Positions 1 through 11,700 of a stretch of DNA of 64,000 nucleotides are shown here, one piece after another; position 1 is the first letter of the stretch, and the number at the start of each line of letters is the position of its first letter. Where the stretch lies: contig CABFPE010000210.1 of assembly GCA_900660155.1 (NCBI GenBank), positions 423,624 to 487,623 of the forward strand, given 5' to 3'. The notes beneath the pieces were generated by a model that was given only the letters and a program-made list of their open reading frames with translations, did no database searches and had not been told where the DNA came from. The stretch comes from Hofstenia miamia. Taxonomy: Eukaryota; Xenacoelomorpha; Acoela; Hofsteniidae. Both the position numbers and the translations under genes were made by a program.

Positions 1-1290
1 GTAGCTGGCGCATTGCATAGGCCAAAGGCCATATACTTCCATTCGTATAACCCGCAAGGGGTGATGAAAGCAGTTTTTGAGATGTTGGAAGGGTGCATGG
101 GTACCTGCCAGTAAGCTTTACATAAGTCAAGGCATGAGAAAAATTTATATTTACTAGCATGGTAAAGGAGATCTTCTATCCTTGGCAGAGGATACGTGTC
201 CTTGATAGTGATATCATTTAGCTTACGAAAATCAATGCACAGCTGATACTTCTCGCCTTGGCGAATAAACATGGTGGGAGCAGCATAGGGGCTGTTACTT
301 CCTTGTATTATTCCGCTTTCAATCAGGTCACTAAAGATCTTCTCATATTCAGGTTTTAAATTTTCTGGTACACAGTGCACGGGCAACCGGATTGGTCGAT
401 CATGTTTCAATTCAATCGCATGCTCTTCACCTAGTGCCTGACCAACACTAATGGTACCATAGTTAAATACATCGTGCTTACTATAAAGCAAAGATACCAA
501 AGACTTTCTCTCTTTTTGATTTAGGTGTGGATGAGAATTTTCTGTGACAGTCAGTACTTTTACCGGACTTGTAGGAGCTTCTAAATCGTGCATGGTGGTG
601 CATATCAGTAAACAAGTGACTGGGATATTTTCAACTCTCACCAGCACTCCCACTAACTGTAGTTGGGAAACTCCAATCTTGAGGGAAGAAGTTGATCCAT
701 TGAGAACAGTGACATATGTCTTTCCTCTTATTACTTTACACAAATCTGGCTAAAAAGAGACTCCACATATATACTTGCCTCTATGCCCTGAGATCATGAT
801 GTCCCCACTAATACCAGCATCAGAAGATACAGCGACTTGAGTCCAATGCTTGGGTTTGAGAAAGATGGGTTCATCCAAGTCAAAAATGACTTCCTTCTCA
901 GGGATCATAGCCAATTGCGTCGCTTCCTGATCTTTAATGGAAATTGTATTGTTTTTGAAGTCAATGATGCAAGATTTGCATTCCAAAAAATCATTTCCTA
1001 ATATGAGATCATATGGGAGACGATGATTTGATGTGTCTATTACCAATAGATCTACTTTGAAAGGCTCCGCATGAATTTTGATCGAGGCATCTGTTAACTT
1101 TCCTTTCAGAGAAAGAGGGTTTCCAGAGGCATCGATCAGCTTCACACTAGAGGGGTCCAGTGAATCTCAATGTAAGCATAACTGTTTACAGCACTTGTCA
1201 CTTATTATGGAGGCTGTGGCTCCAGTGTCTACTGTGGCGTTAAAGATATTCCCATTTATCTTGACAGGTATTAAGTTCTTTCTGATCAAC
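1..1290 (-). pseudogene. Protease and start of reverse transcriptase (fossil)
   Basis: Around 1240-1195 (minus) the sequence encodes VDTGATAS, the aspartic protease active site. Further on, LPYDLILGNDFL is the protease flap/second-loop region typical of retropepsins. From about 540 to the window edge the minus strand encodes gypsy reverse transcriptase blocks, including YAAPTMF, CIDFRKLN and FSCLDLCKAYWQV. The catalytic YVDD block would lie outside the window. The region is part of the decayed element. Confidence 0.85.
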
Positions 1291-1348
1291 TGAGTTATAA
1301 CTAGTACGTTGTGATCTTGTGCACGTTTTACAGGAGGCGGCGCTCCAA

Positions 1349-1648
1349 CTAATTTAAATCTTGAGACGTAGTTGGATGATCAGGTTCTAAATCAACAAGA
1401 TTGTCGACACACAATGATTCAGTAACGGGTTCTTCCAAAATAAAACCTTCACCATCAGCTACAAGCTGTACTTTGGCCTTGCACTGAGATTTTAAATGTC
1501 CTTTCTCCCCGCAAGTGTAGCACCTGACTGATGATAAGTCGAACACCTTTTTGACAGTGGCAGGCTTCCTCAGTTCAAAACTCTTCATTCCAGACATACC
1601 AGAAAATTTAGTGATATCGTTATTGATGTGTTGCGAATTCTGGAGCAT
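1349..1648 (-). pseudogene. Gag zinc-knuckle segment (fossil)
   Basis: Contains one CCHC zinc knuckle, CYTCGEKGHLKSQC, the nucleic-acid-binding motif at the end of gag in Ty3/gypsy elements. It lies between the capsid region and the protease, in the expected order. Confidence 0.8.
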
Positions 1649-1705
1649 GTAAACAACACTAATGGCTTTGCGAATGATCTCATGGAGGCTATCCTCAGGA
1701 TCGCA

Positions 1706-3202
1706 TCAGACTTCCAGCTGGTTTCTGATTGATGAGGGAAAACCCCAGCATATGTAAGAGAATAAATCATGCTTAGAATATTCCCTGGAAAGACTACTCA
1801 AACGGAACAGGCGTTCAACCTGGGTGATATAATTGCGGATATCATCACTGAATTTAAAAGACATGTAGCACAATAATGTATTGTACTGATGTTTAATGTG
1901 TGGCGCTTGGTAATGATCCTCGAAAAAACCTACCAGCAGCTGATAATCAGTTTTGATGCTCTGGTCGAGCATCATGTATTGATTGTATGCCAATCCACTA
2001 AGGTATAAGGGGAACTGCGACACAGCGGTCTCCTGCAAATTTTTGTGTTGCTTCATGGTCAGTTCAAACAAGAAAAACCATTTGTCAAAAGACTGTGAAA
2101 CAGCATCAATTTGCCCAGTGAATTTAGGTAGAACAGAGTGCTTACTAAATAATTGTACCTGTCCATGGGATTCAAGAGGAAGAATTGACTCACGATATCT
2201 CGGCTGATATTTAGAACCTGCTTTTTCATTGAATGGGCTACTAGTGTCGCTCACATGTTGCTCTTTGCATGCAGGAATGACAATGGTGCTCACTGGATCA
2301 GGTAACGACTGGACATAGCCTGTTTGAGGGGTGGCTCCAGTAGTTAAAGTGGATACTTGCGTAAGAGCTGCCTGAGCAAAAGTAGGTTGACTGTGTGATG
2401 GAGGAGTGGAACAAGGTATAGAAGAAGACACTCCACACAAAGGAACAGTTGGAGGAGGTTGGATTGCGCCCACTAACTGAACCACTCTACCAATGATTCT
2501 CTCGGCTAATTCGTCTAAGACTTCATTCAGCACAACATGGGTAACATATTCATCGTTTCGATTATCTTGGTTAGGCGAAGTCTCCTCTTGACGATTTGAG
2601 TTGTTAATAGTATTCTTTAATTCATGAATTTGTAATTCCAGAGTGAAGGTTGACTCCAACATCTGTCTCTCCATCCTTTGATACGCCACATGTTGGGTGT
2701 TAACTTCAGCTTGTAAGGATTCAACTTGGCGTTCACTCTCCATCCTTAGAGCTACCTGTTGTGACAGCTCTTCCTTCAGATGCTCGATCTCGGCGAGGTG
2801 CGCATTGAAATGAGGCATAGACTGCTGCTCGTGGCCACTGGCATAACTGCGAGGACGCATGGGAATTGGCGGAGCATTCTGAGAGTTTAACACACCTCGC
2901 GCATTTCTATGGAATGATGGACTCAGATTCATTGCGCTTGCATTGCTGTACGGAATAGTGGCGGCATTGTGATCATACATCCTTTGGGTAGTCGGGGAAG
3001 AAGGTTGAGAAAAATTAAGTAATGATCCAATGGTACAAGGGGTAACATCCTGGTTACCAACGCTTGCACAGGGGATGCTCTGAATAGGGGAAGTCCCAAA
3101 AGTAGGAGAATAAATTACAGTACGACTAGAACTAGAATCCATTGGACTTGAGAAAACAAAACAACAATTTCTAGAACTGACAATGGGAGTACTCCCACGC
3201 AC
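1706..3202 (-). pseudogene. gag region of the LTR element (fossil)
   Basis: A long reading frame of about 498 codons. The first third is rich in Ser, Pro and Asn. A probable coiled coil follows at about residues 140-205 (motifs such as HLKEELSQQ and ESERQVESLQ). The C-terminal third, about residues 350-498, resembles the retrotransposon gag/capsid domain, with a KFTGQ...FDKWFFLFE-type start and several aromatic-rich helices. The likely start is the inner methionine near position 3142, because the first 20 residues overlap the leader. In the family this protein builds the intracellular particle. Confidence 0.8.
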
Positions 3203-3550
3203 ACAGGAACTAAAAGCACAAAAAAGGGGTAACAGTGATTAACAGACCAAAAAGGGAAGAAATGAACACAGCAGTACTTGGTAATAAATCCAACATAAAG
3301 AAGCACTAGTAAAAAGTAAAACAAACAAGAAATTTAACAGTTGACATCAGCCAAATAAGAAATGCAAAAACTTCATTGCCATCCTTCAAGGGTGAGGAAG
3401 TTAATGAAAATATCACTAGGTAACTTTCTCTGAAGCCTCAAAGCAATCAGGGGAAACAACTATCCCAGCTGATGCGCACCAAAACGAAAACCAACTCACA
3501 ACCAAACCATTGAAAGAAAACAACAGGATTAAATAGTTATCATGTCAGCA

Positions 3551-3567
3551 TCCTGTCACGGTCGCCA
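3551..3567 (-). other. Primer-binding site, tRNA-Arg type
   Basis: Directly inside the LTR the minus strand reads TGGCGACCGTGACAGGA. This is the complement of an arginine-tRNA 3' end including CCA, the primer type known for the mdg1/412 group of gypsy elements. The match is from memory of arginine tRNA ends. Confidence 0.75.
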
Positions 3568-4496
3568 TGTAGAATCATTGGCTGGTAGGGAAACTTAACT
3601 AGAAACTTAATTGACTCTGCAGAAGTTTTGAATAGCATTTACATAACAGCCAAAATTCCGGAAAAAGGAATAACACAGAATTCATAACATATAGATGTAA
3701 CATTGGTAATTCATCCAAGTAACAAAACTACTTTAGGTAAGAACCAAGTTGACCTATTCCTATGGCTTCCAGCCAAAGCGGAACATCCAGAAGTAAAGTG
3801 CTTAACCTATTGGACTGGTGCTACCATATTTGTCTCACTTGCTTAATTTCTATCTCAATTCAGAAAATACAAACTCTCATTTTCATTGTTATCTCTCAGC
3901 TCACTATTAAATAATCTGTAATTGCCAGATATTTGTGCTAGCCCGGGGCATGGTATCATCACAGTGTTAGGTTTTTAAGTGCATGTACGTGTTGAATTAT
4001 GAAAGAGAGATTTATTATTTCCTTATACCTAACTGTATACATAACTTAATGAGTCCACAATTTGGACTGGGTAATCAACAGACCCCCAGAAGCAACTTGT
4101 CGCCCTGTGCTAGTGAAAGCACTCCTGAATTGTCGCCAATCTTAAGAAATAAGTTTCATAGAGATAATAAATAAATAAAAGATACAACAGTAAAACGGCA
4201 GTTGAGAGTAGATAAAATCTATTGAACTATCACTACAGTTTCCTCAGGTTTTATACAATTGTTTAATCATTACCTGCCTTTGTTTACAATACTTCAGATG
4301 TCAACGTAGTTTAACATGATCAAATTCTGTTTCCCTCATAAAATTAAATTTGAGCAACAATCAGCACCATCGAGGGGACATCAAATTAATAACAGCAAAC
4401 TAAGATCAAAACTAGCTAATAATGTCATGGTGACGTAATAATACAAAGTAATGTTATAAGAGAATAAAATCAACAAAATCTCCGAGCGACTCTACA
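3568..4496 (-). repeat. 5' LTR of the gypsy-type element (929 bp)
   Basis: Read on the minus strand, the LTR starts TGTAGAGTC and ends GATTCTACA, so its tips form the inverted pair TGTAGA/TCTACA. A TATA-like TGTATAAAA lies about 240 bp inside. The boundaries come from comparison with the complete solo copy at 59470-60395, which has the same tips and the same internal blocks, and from the primer-binding site directly beyond the inner edge. It would have carried the promoter and polyadenylation signals of the element. Confidence 0.88.
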
Positions 4497-4777
4497 ATAG
4501 CAAATAGTTATGACAATATGAAAAAAAATTTGGGATGAATGAGGCATACATATCAATTATATCAAAAGAGACATCAAACTTTAGTTTTAGCAGTTTTTTA
4601 TTGAGTTGTAATCTAGCCTAAATGATAAAATATTATACTTGCTTTCATAACAAAAACTCAGATAAATATTTTAATGTAAAAATGAGAAAATTTTAAATGA
4701 CCCATCTAATGTTATTAATCTTCATACCTCATTCATGCTAAATTTTTGTTCGTATTGTCATAATGATTTGCTATGTT
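4497..4777. repeat. Short inverted repeat, unassigned
   Basis: 4497-4548 and 4722-4777 are inverted copies of each other: the left arm has AGCAAATAGTTATGACAATA and the right arm is close to its reverse complement. Both arms continue into a shared GATGAATGAGGYAT-type block. The LTR element sits directly against the left arm, so it may have inserted at a MITE-like remnant. Identity is roughly 80%. Confidence 0.5.
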
Positions 4778-5880
4778 GATCTCAAGGTTCCCTATGTCAG
4801 TTTCAAGATTTCATATGTTGATAAAAATTACCAACCTATCACATATCTTAAAGGGGTTTGTACCAAATTTCTCAAAACAAAACTGAATATCTCAAAATGG
4901 ATACTGAATATATAGTTTGTAACAGATGTATATGGGACACAGTTTAAAGAGAAAATCAAAATATTATTGTAAATGTTTTTATTTTTAATGGGCAATTAAT
5001 TACCATATTCATGTTGAAATAAAAATTTTTAAAATCCAATTTAAGTTTTCCAAATTTGCCTTATATTTGAATACTAAGCTGCAAACATAACCCCAAAAAA
5101 TTACAATTTTTAATTCTGTGTCTAAATGCCATAAACATATGATTTCATAGTGATTGCTATTAGTTGAAAGCTAAAAAAGGTTTTCATAGTTACATTTTCT
5201 CAGTATCTGTTTTGAGATTTTTGGTATTCATTTTGAGATATTTGGTATTCCTTTCAAGTTCCAATCTTAAAGGTGTGCAGGGTTTTTGAGTTGAGATCAA
5301 CTTACTCTACTGAGTTTGAGTTTTTATGTTTGAAGCTTGAGTATTCTTTAAATGAAATTCTGAGTTCAATAGAGGTTTTTTCTAATTCCTAGTTTTTTAG
5401 TGTAAGACAACACAACCATTTCTAATACGAAATTACAGGTTTAAATCCTGTCAGATCTGCTTTTTGAAATGCTTCTCTCCTTTATTTTTGTAAACAAAAA
5501 TTTGGAATAATATACCTGCAGGCATATCAGTATCAAATAATAATTAAAAACATTAGCGATTTGTTTAACACCTGGATGATAAAATTTATGTATTGTATTT
5601 GTAAATAGCAAACCAATGAGATGCATTGTTATGATTCCTGGTCCCCCCTTGTGTAATATACTCAAGTATTAACTGCTTTTAATGCAGGGGTGTCATGAGA
5701 GAGCTGACTCCCACTCATTGTTGCCAGGCTAATTCTACATTCTAGTAAAATACATATAAAAAATTACATTCAACATTTTCAAAGTTAAAAACAACTCTCA
5801 ATTACTGCTAAAATGAATAGAATAGTCTGCCAGCACAAACAATGAATACTAGCTGATTGGGAAATGTATTAGATATATAA
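4778..5880. other. Non-coding AT-rich stretch
   Basis: Apart from the MITE fragment at 5278-5410, I see no gene. At 5210-5255 the phrase TTTTGAGATWTTTGGTATTC occurs twice in a row. A T-arm-like hairpin, ACAGG-TTTAAAT-CCTGT, lies at 5437-5453, but no other part of a tRNA fits around it. Confidence 0.5.
5278..5410 (+). repeat. Truncated copy of the hAT-type MITE
   Basis: Starts with the hAT-like tip CAGGGTTTTTGAG and matches the reverse complement of 8347-8210, the right half of the complete MITE at 7998-8347. Shared blocks include AAATGAAATTC..GAGTTCAAT and TTTTTTCTAATTCC. No second terminus was seen. Confidence 0.55.
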
Positions 5881-5899
5881 TAAAAAATTAGAAAACAAA

Positions 5900-7122
5900 T
5901 AATGAATAAGTGCAAAAAAAATTATTATCAAAAGCATCGGAAAGAATGTCTGATAGAGTTCATGTCTCTGGAAAGAACATTGAATTCGTATCAGAGTTTA
6001 AGTACTTAGGCTCGATAATCAGCACTGCTGGGACAGCCCTCTCCGAAGCAAGACATCGGTGTAAAAATGTACTTGGCAAGATCATACGTTATCGGCGAGT
6101 AGCACGTCAGAATGGGCTTGGCAAAGCACTCTCCTTCTTACTCCTACGAGGCGTGATGGTACCCACACTAACGTATGCGTGTGAAACCTGGGCAGAATCT
6201 TGTAGGGAACTTGAGATGCTTGAGGCTTCCATGAATACCTGTAAAAGGGTTTTTTGTGGAGTCTCCTTATGGGAAAAGCTCACAAAGGAACAAGTACACG
6301 GACTTATGCCTTTCCAACAAGTGCGCACTATAATAGCATGTAAGCACTTACTTTTTGTAAGCCGGATGCTGGCGCACAGAGAAAGCATAAATAGTGGCGA
6401 GTTCCTAGAGCTTAGTATGACAAAAGCATCAATTGTTCCTGAAGGAAATGGCCACGTTGTCAGTGCACGCAAGAGTCAGTGTTGGGAAAAACGGCTTGTA
6501 CTTGATGTGCAGTGGTTAATGGGTGTTACTCTGGGGGAGTCTCAACTGTTTTCCACTTTGACCACATCGTGCACTCATTCAAGAAATGCGAGAGAGGTTG
6601 TTAGCAGCCTAGCAGAGTCAATCAACGGGGACTCAGCGGTGCTACGTGATAGAATTGCTGGGGCGGCTTATGCAGCAGTACCGAGGCTCACACATGCCAG
6701 TACGAGACACCTGAGGTGCACGGAGTGTGCGCGTATGTTTTCTGCCCAAAAGGCGTTAAATCGTCATGTCAGAAATGACCATACGCAGAGCTCCACGACT
6801 ATAGCGGATGCTAATTGCTGGAAGTGTGAAGCGAAGGGATGCTACAAGTCGTACAAGAGCAAAGGTTGGTATTTACGGCATATTAAGACCTGTCACCCCA
6901 ACCTTTGTAATCGAGCATTGATAGGCGACGTAGGAAGACACCAGGCTTCCGCCACCAATCTGGGGGCGTTGGAGGGACCAGTTGGCAGTCCTGCAGGAGT
7001 CTAAACTATAAAGCTCTTTGTTACTCGATTCCTAGGGCTTCAGGACCAGAACTGGTCGGTACCATCCAGTTCTAAATTTAGGACTGCGTTTGGGAGCCCC
7101 CCATTACCTATTACAATAAAGT
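5900..7122 (+). mobile_element. 5'-truncated non-LTR retrotransposon (LINE)
   Basis: Only the 3' end of the element is left: the C-terminal part of its polyprotein (5910-7004) and a short 3' UTR. The 3' UTR ends in a CAATAAAGT stretch that was split by the insertion of the 7123-8787 element; the same nine bases resume at 8788. Truncation at the 5' end is the usual outcome of target-primed reverse transcription. Confidence 0.75.
5910..7004 (+). CDS. LINE reverse transcriptase C-terminal region with two C2H2 fingers
   Basis: An open frame of 364 codons. The N-terminal part has the thumb-side signature of non-LTR reverse transcriptases, FKYLGSIIS at about residue 31, then VMVPTLTYACETW at about residue 81. 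No palm motifs (such as the catalytic YADD) are present, so the enzyme core is missing. The C-terminal part has two C2H2-like fingers: CTECARMF...HVRNDH near residue 270, and C-x4-C with HIKTCH near residue 325. Fingers at this place occur in several LINE clades; I cannot assign one. The first Met is only the first in the frame, not a genuine start. It cannot act on its own. Confidence 0.75.
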   Translation: MQKKLLSKASERMSDRVHVSGKNIEFVSEFKYLGSIISTAGTALSEARHRCKNVLGKIIRYRRVARQNGLGKALSFLLLRGVMVPTLTYACETWAESCRELEMLEASMNTCKRVFCGVSLWEKLTKEQVHGLMPFQQVRTIIACKHLLFVSRMLAHRESINSGEFLELSMTKASIVPEGNGHVVSARKSQCWEKRLVLDVQWLMGVTLGESQLFSTLTTSCTHSRNAREVVSSLAESINGDSAVLRDRIAGAAYAAVPRLTHASTRHLRCTECARMFSAQKALNRHVRNDHTQSSTTIADANCWKCEAKGCYKSYKSKGWYLRHIKTCHPNLCNRALIGDVGRHQASATNLGALEGPVGSPAGV

Positions 7123-7368
7123 GGTGGATGTGAAGATTAGGGATTTGGTAAGTTTGGGAATTTGGGAAAGTTTGGTTTTAAATTTGGATACTTATAAACT
7201 TAAAATTTTTCAATAAATATTCATTAAAAAATTTTGGAGCTTGGTAAAGTTTGGAATTTTTGGTTTGGGAATTCAGAAATGTGAGAACTTAAAAAATAAT
7301 CTGATTTTGCAATCATTTAATAAAAATCATTTAAATTATATTTATATAATAATATTATTATTCATTAT

Positions 7369-7753
7369 TGTAGAGTCACTCAGGGACTTTTTGTGATTAT
7401 TATTTGCCATTTTATTTGTATTGACGTCAGTATGACGTAATGAATTATTTCTAGTCTAGTTTTACAAAAGCTATTTCATGTCTCCTCAAATGGTGCAAAT
7501 TATATTTCTCAAATTTAATTGTGAGGGAAATTGATGACATGACTATCTTATGATTAATTTTGATTGTAAACAAAGACAGGTAATAACTTGAATTGTATAA
7601 ATTGAGAAACAATGTTGAGAAAAGGTCAATAGAGTTTATCTAGCCTCAACTACGGTTTTACCTCCATCTTTATCTTTATAATTTTTTGATATGAAAATAA
7701 TTGCATACGTAAGATGACAATTTGGGAGTGCTTTCTCAAAGTACAGGGTGACA
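7369..7753 (+). repeat. Partial LTR of the same gypsy-type family
   Basis: Starts TGTAGAGTCACTC and follows the 5' 385 bp of the LTR at 59470 and 3568, including the GACGTCA..ATGACGTAA block, TGTATAAAT, and the GACAATTTGGGAGT..GGGTGACA block. Similarity stops near 7753, and the 3' end of the LTR is absent. It is a fossil fragment inside the inverted-repeat element. Confidence 0.8.
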
Positions 7754-7997
7754 TGTTTATGTTTTAGTAAACATTGAGATTAATGCAAATTTTAGGTGTA
7801 GGTTTCAATGAATATTGATAGAAATTTTGTTATCGAATTTTTTTGATAAAACTCATTATAATCAATTCCTAGTAAATATTTATGATACATTTCTTGCAAT
7901 TGATAAACATTATTGAAAATTTTTAGCTAAATACTATTATATATATGTAATTTGATATTTAGTGTTTCCAAGATGAACATTTTTGATTTATTCCTGG

Positions 7998-8347
7998 CAG
8001 GGTTTTCAAGTACTCAGAATGTTAAGAACTCAAACTTGAATAAGTTTGCTTGATCAGAAAAACTCTGAAGAGAAATCATCAAAACTTGAAATAGAACTTT
8101 TTTGAAAATCCACTTGAAAATAGCATAAAAATTAAATTTCTTTAAATATCAATTTTCTTACCAATCACAAAAACATTTTTTAGCTTAGAATTATTGTAAA
8201 ATAAATGTTTCTTACCCTAAAAAAATTGGAATTAGAAAAAAACTCGATTGAACTCGGAATTTCATTTAAAAAATTACTTGAATTTGAACTCAAAATGTAA
8301 AAACTCGAACTTGGCCCAAGTAACTCAAACTCGACTTGAAAACCCTG
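7998..8347. mobile_element. hAT-type MITE, 350 bp
   Basis: The tips are CAGGGTTTTCAAGT and its reverse complement ACTTGAAAACCCTG, allowing for one or two changes inside. Flanks are ATTCCTGG (7990-7997) and ATTCCTAG (8348-8355), a 7/8 match for an 8-bp target duplication. CAGGG tips and 8-bp duplications are known for hAT elements. There is no coding capacity; a 60-codon minus-strand frame within it looks fortuitous. Confidence 0.75.
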
Positions 8348-8796
8348 ATTCCTAGTGTTCAATGACTTCGATTATTTGTTAAATTGGCTATGTAGAAAGA
8401 AATTATTTGCGAGTGTAATGAAATGTACTTCTTGTAACACAGATATGGATATTAAACCATGTGATGTAATTGATTGCCAATGTTTTGTATGCAGAATATG
8501 CTTTGCTAAATTCAGCATTCACAAGCAATCATTCTTTTTCTGGTCACATTTACTGTTTTTAATCATTATATTATTAAAAAATTTTATGGGTAAATCTTTC
8601 CACATTTCCGTATTCCCAAACAAACATTCCCAAACTTTACCAAATTCCCAAACCAAACATTACCAAACTCCAAATTTTTTTAATCAATATTTATTGAAAA
8701 ATTTTAAGTTTATAAGTATCCAAATTTCAAACCAAACTTTTCCAAATGTTACCAAACCTTCCCAAATCCCTAATCTTCACATCTGCCCAATAAAGT

Positions 8797-11700
8797 AAAC
8801 TACAAAAATGATAAACATAATTAAATTTCTATTTTAAATCTAAACAGATTTTTGAAGGACTGCTAAACATTTACTAAATGCAAATGGTGAACTTCAACAT
8901 TTATAATTACAGAACATATTTACATATATTTACTTGTAATTCCATATTTCAGCAATCTTAACTACATAGAAAACTAATCAAAATAAAGTTTAAAGAAATA
9001 TATACATTTATTCAAATATATAATTACAATTTCATTGAAATTGTGTCTCTAATGGTAATTAATATTTTGTGACGTCAGACTTGGGGGAAATTAGTTTGGG
9101 GGATGTGAGACAGACCTGATAAAATCATTTACATCAATGTGAGGTCATTAGCAACAATTAGAGCAGGGTTTAGCTCAAAATTACAAAAGTTAATTGAAAT
9201 TTAAAAAGGAGGGCCCAGAGTGACTCTACAATATTTATTAACTATTATATGTAAACTAGTAGATATATAGATATACATATCAAATAATAATGTTTTAACA
9301 ATCATTTGAATTTATTCATAACCACTATATTGTTTCTTGCAAATAGATAATCACTTGAATCAATATAAATATTTGTCCCATTTAGAACAATATCTGTATA
9401 AGGCTATTATTATGAAGAAAATTCATGTTCTTTAGTCATCTGTAATTGGCTTTTAGTGATTTATCATATCACTATCTTTGGTTAGTATTTTTTGAGATTT
9501 TCAAGAATAAAAAAATTTTCAATATATATCTTTGGTTTATACTTTTTTTCAGTCTATAAAATCTTCCAAATTTCTCCATTAAATAATAATTTTGGAAGGG
9601 TTTAAGATAATTTTGGAAAATTTGAGATTTTCATTTATTATTTTTTAGAAACTTAGTGTTTGTCAATTAGTGATACAAGTTATAATTATAATCTAGTTTT
9701 GTATTACTACAAGCCTAAATCATTTTTGACAAGTGGGAATAAGGAAGCCTAATTCCTAGGATCATGAAGAGATACTTTTGACTTTTTGTAGTCACCTAAA
9801 AAATAAGTGTTTGTATTCTTACATGAAGGACTTGCTAATCAATTCATCCTTACATGTAGTTGACTTGTTAATTAAGTTACGAAAGTTCTGCTACTTTAAC
9901 TAAATATCATCTCTAATTGGATTCCTACTTGTGATTAGTAAATAGAAAATATATATAGCTTATTAAATTTACTTAATATGATTAAAAAAGGTATATTTTG
10001 TTATCTTTAATTTACTAAACTCTTATACATTTTTAGATGCTAAAATGAAATATATACTTAATGTTGATGAATTCTTCATAATTTACTTTCTCTGACTTTC
10101 ATTTCACCTAAAATAGCCATCTAAGCCATATTTTATATGAAACGTCAAACAAGTTATTAATTAAAACACCAAGCAGCCACCAAGTCCAGCTGAGAGACTG
10201 TATAAAAATCTTGTTCCAAACTTGCAACTTTTTTTAGATCCATGTGTCTCTGGAGAATTAAAGCTGAACCACAGAAGCAGAAGTTAATATGAATTATACT
10301 TCTATACTATGGTAATAAAATCCATGAACTACAAAATGTTGTATGTATAATAGAAGACATCCCACTATCATATGTTAAATATAGATTACATTAAATTAAA
10401 GAATTATTATCTAGATATATTAGACTCAATGTTTTAAATCTAATACTAATTCCAAGAATGTAGATATGCATAATATTAGTGTAGTGCGCCTACTGATAAT
10501 AATTTTCCATGCTAAATGTTCCAAGATCCTCCATTTAAGCAAAAGCACATTAACCTTACCATAATAGACCAAGTGTTGAAAGTGGAAATAAATTAGGTAA
10601 GAAATATCCCCCCAAATGTTGAAATACGCCCTATTTTAATGAAAGAATAGAGGAACAATCTCCAACTCCCTCTCAAGACACCAAAACTAAAACAGTTTTT
10701 TATGGACCTTCTAATGAATAATTCCTTGTATGTGGTTGAAACACTCAGTTATTAGAGCTTTACAACATGTTGGTTCTAATAAACTTGCAAAGCATGTAAA
10801 GTTATCATGCTTAAGCAGATGTTATATAATGGGCTTTGTCTCAGTTCAAATGAAGTATGTTAAGTTGTCTTTGGCATGTTACATGATGAACTCATGCCCC
10901 AGCACATGTTTCCAGAGTAATGATCTTGCTATTATCTCATGTAAGTAGAGATGCTACACAGAGTGAATTTAATTTAAGGGTTTTGCTTTAGCAGAAAAGT
11001 CCAGTGTGTAGCATCCACTTTAGCTAGACTAGTTTTTCAACAGCAAATGCAAATGCACAAGGAAAAGGAAAAGGAAACTGTGCATAAGAAAAATTGATTT
11101 TAATAAAATGTGATAAGTGAATTATAAGTATTTAAAATCAAACGTCTTTTAGATTATCTAAAAATACTAAGAATTAACTAAAATTGAATAGGCTTACATG
11201 TGTGATTTAATTTAACTTAGTGAATCATAAATCTTGGAAGGTGGCAAATGGAAAAACATGCCAAATTTGTAAAATAACAAAGTGAATTTTTTGATGCACA
11301 CAACTCTGATTTTAAGTCTGCAGATCATAGACTATATAAAAATACAAGGTTTTAGTTAAAAATAAAATATCCCTAAGTGTGAAAATGAAGATTTGCAAAT
11401 CATGTACTACATCAATAGAGAACATACTTCATGCAACAGCACTAGCAAAATATTATTGCACTAGAAACTATCACATCATAGTCCAGGTAAAGAAAATCAT
11501 AAAGAAATTATTAGCTACTTAATAGCTTTAATGTGCCATGATATCATCAAGTTGTTTGCACAATTATACCTAATTCTTCATAGAAGATTTCTAAATAGAA
11601 TAATTTAAACATCATTAAATGAATTGTATTAAATTTTAGTATCTGTTCAATCATAAGCTAATATTTTTTATTCAGGAAATTGGAACTATTGAAAAAATTG

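Larger units (their letters stand above)
1..4496 (-). mobile_element. Ty3/gypsy-type LTR retrotransposon, 5' half, decayed
   Basis: This is an old virus-like element read on the minus strand; it runs off the left edge of the window. In order it shows a 5' LTR, a primer-binding site, gag with a capsid-type domain, a CCHC zinc knuckle, a retropepsin-like protease with a DTGA active site, and the start of a reverse transcriptase. The domain order and reverse transcriptase fit Ty3/gypsy (Metaviridae). The coding parts lie in several frames, so the copy is broken in at least a few places. Two further LTRs of the same family lie at 7369 and 59470 and differ clearly from this one, which suggests an old family. 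The 3' half and 3' LTR are outside the window. Confidence 0.9.
7123..8787. mobile_element. Terminal-inverted-repeat element with 9-bp target duplication (Mutator-like?)
   Basis: 7123-7290 and 8787-8605 are inverted copies, about 170-190 bp each, sharing GATGTGAAGATTAGGGATTT and AAACTTAAAATTTTTCAATA. The element is flanked by CAATAAAGT at 7114-7122 and again at 8788-8796. Long terminal inverted repeats and a 9-bp duplication are typical of Mutator-like elements, so I suggest a non-autonomous member; no transposase is recognisable. A frame at 8409-8520 has a Cys-rich string (CTSCNTDMDIKPC...CFVCRICF) that may be a remnant of its gene. It contains a partial LTR and a hAT-type MITE. Confidence 0.75.

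Noticed and set aside
5437-5453. tRNA T-arm hairpin with B-box-like GGTTTAAATCC
   Set aside because: No acceptor, D or anticodon arm around it.
8355-8798. 147-codon plus-strand frame with a Cys-rich start
   Set aside because: The second half is the inverted repeat of the element; the Cys-rich part alone is too short to assign.
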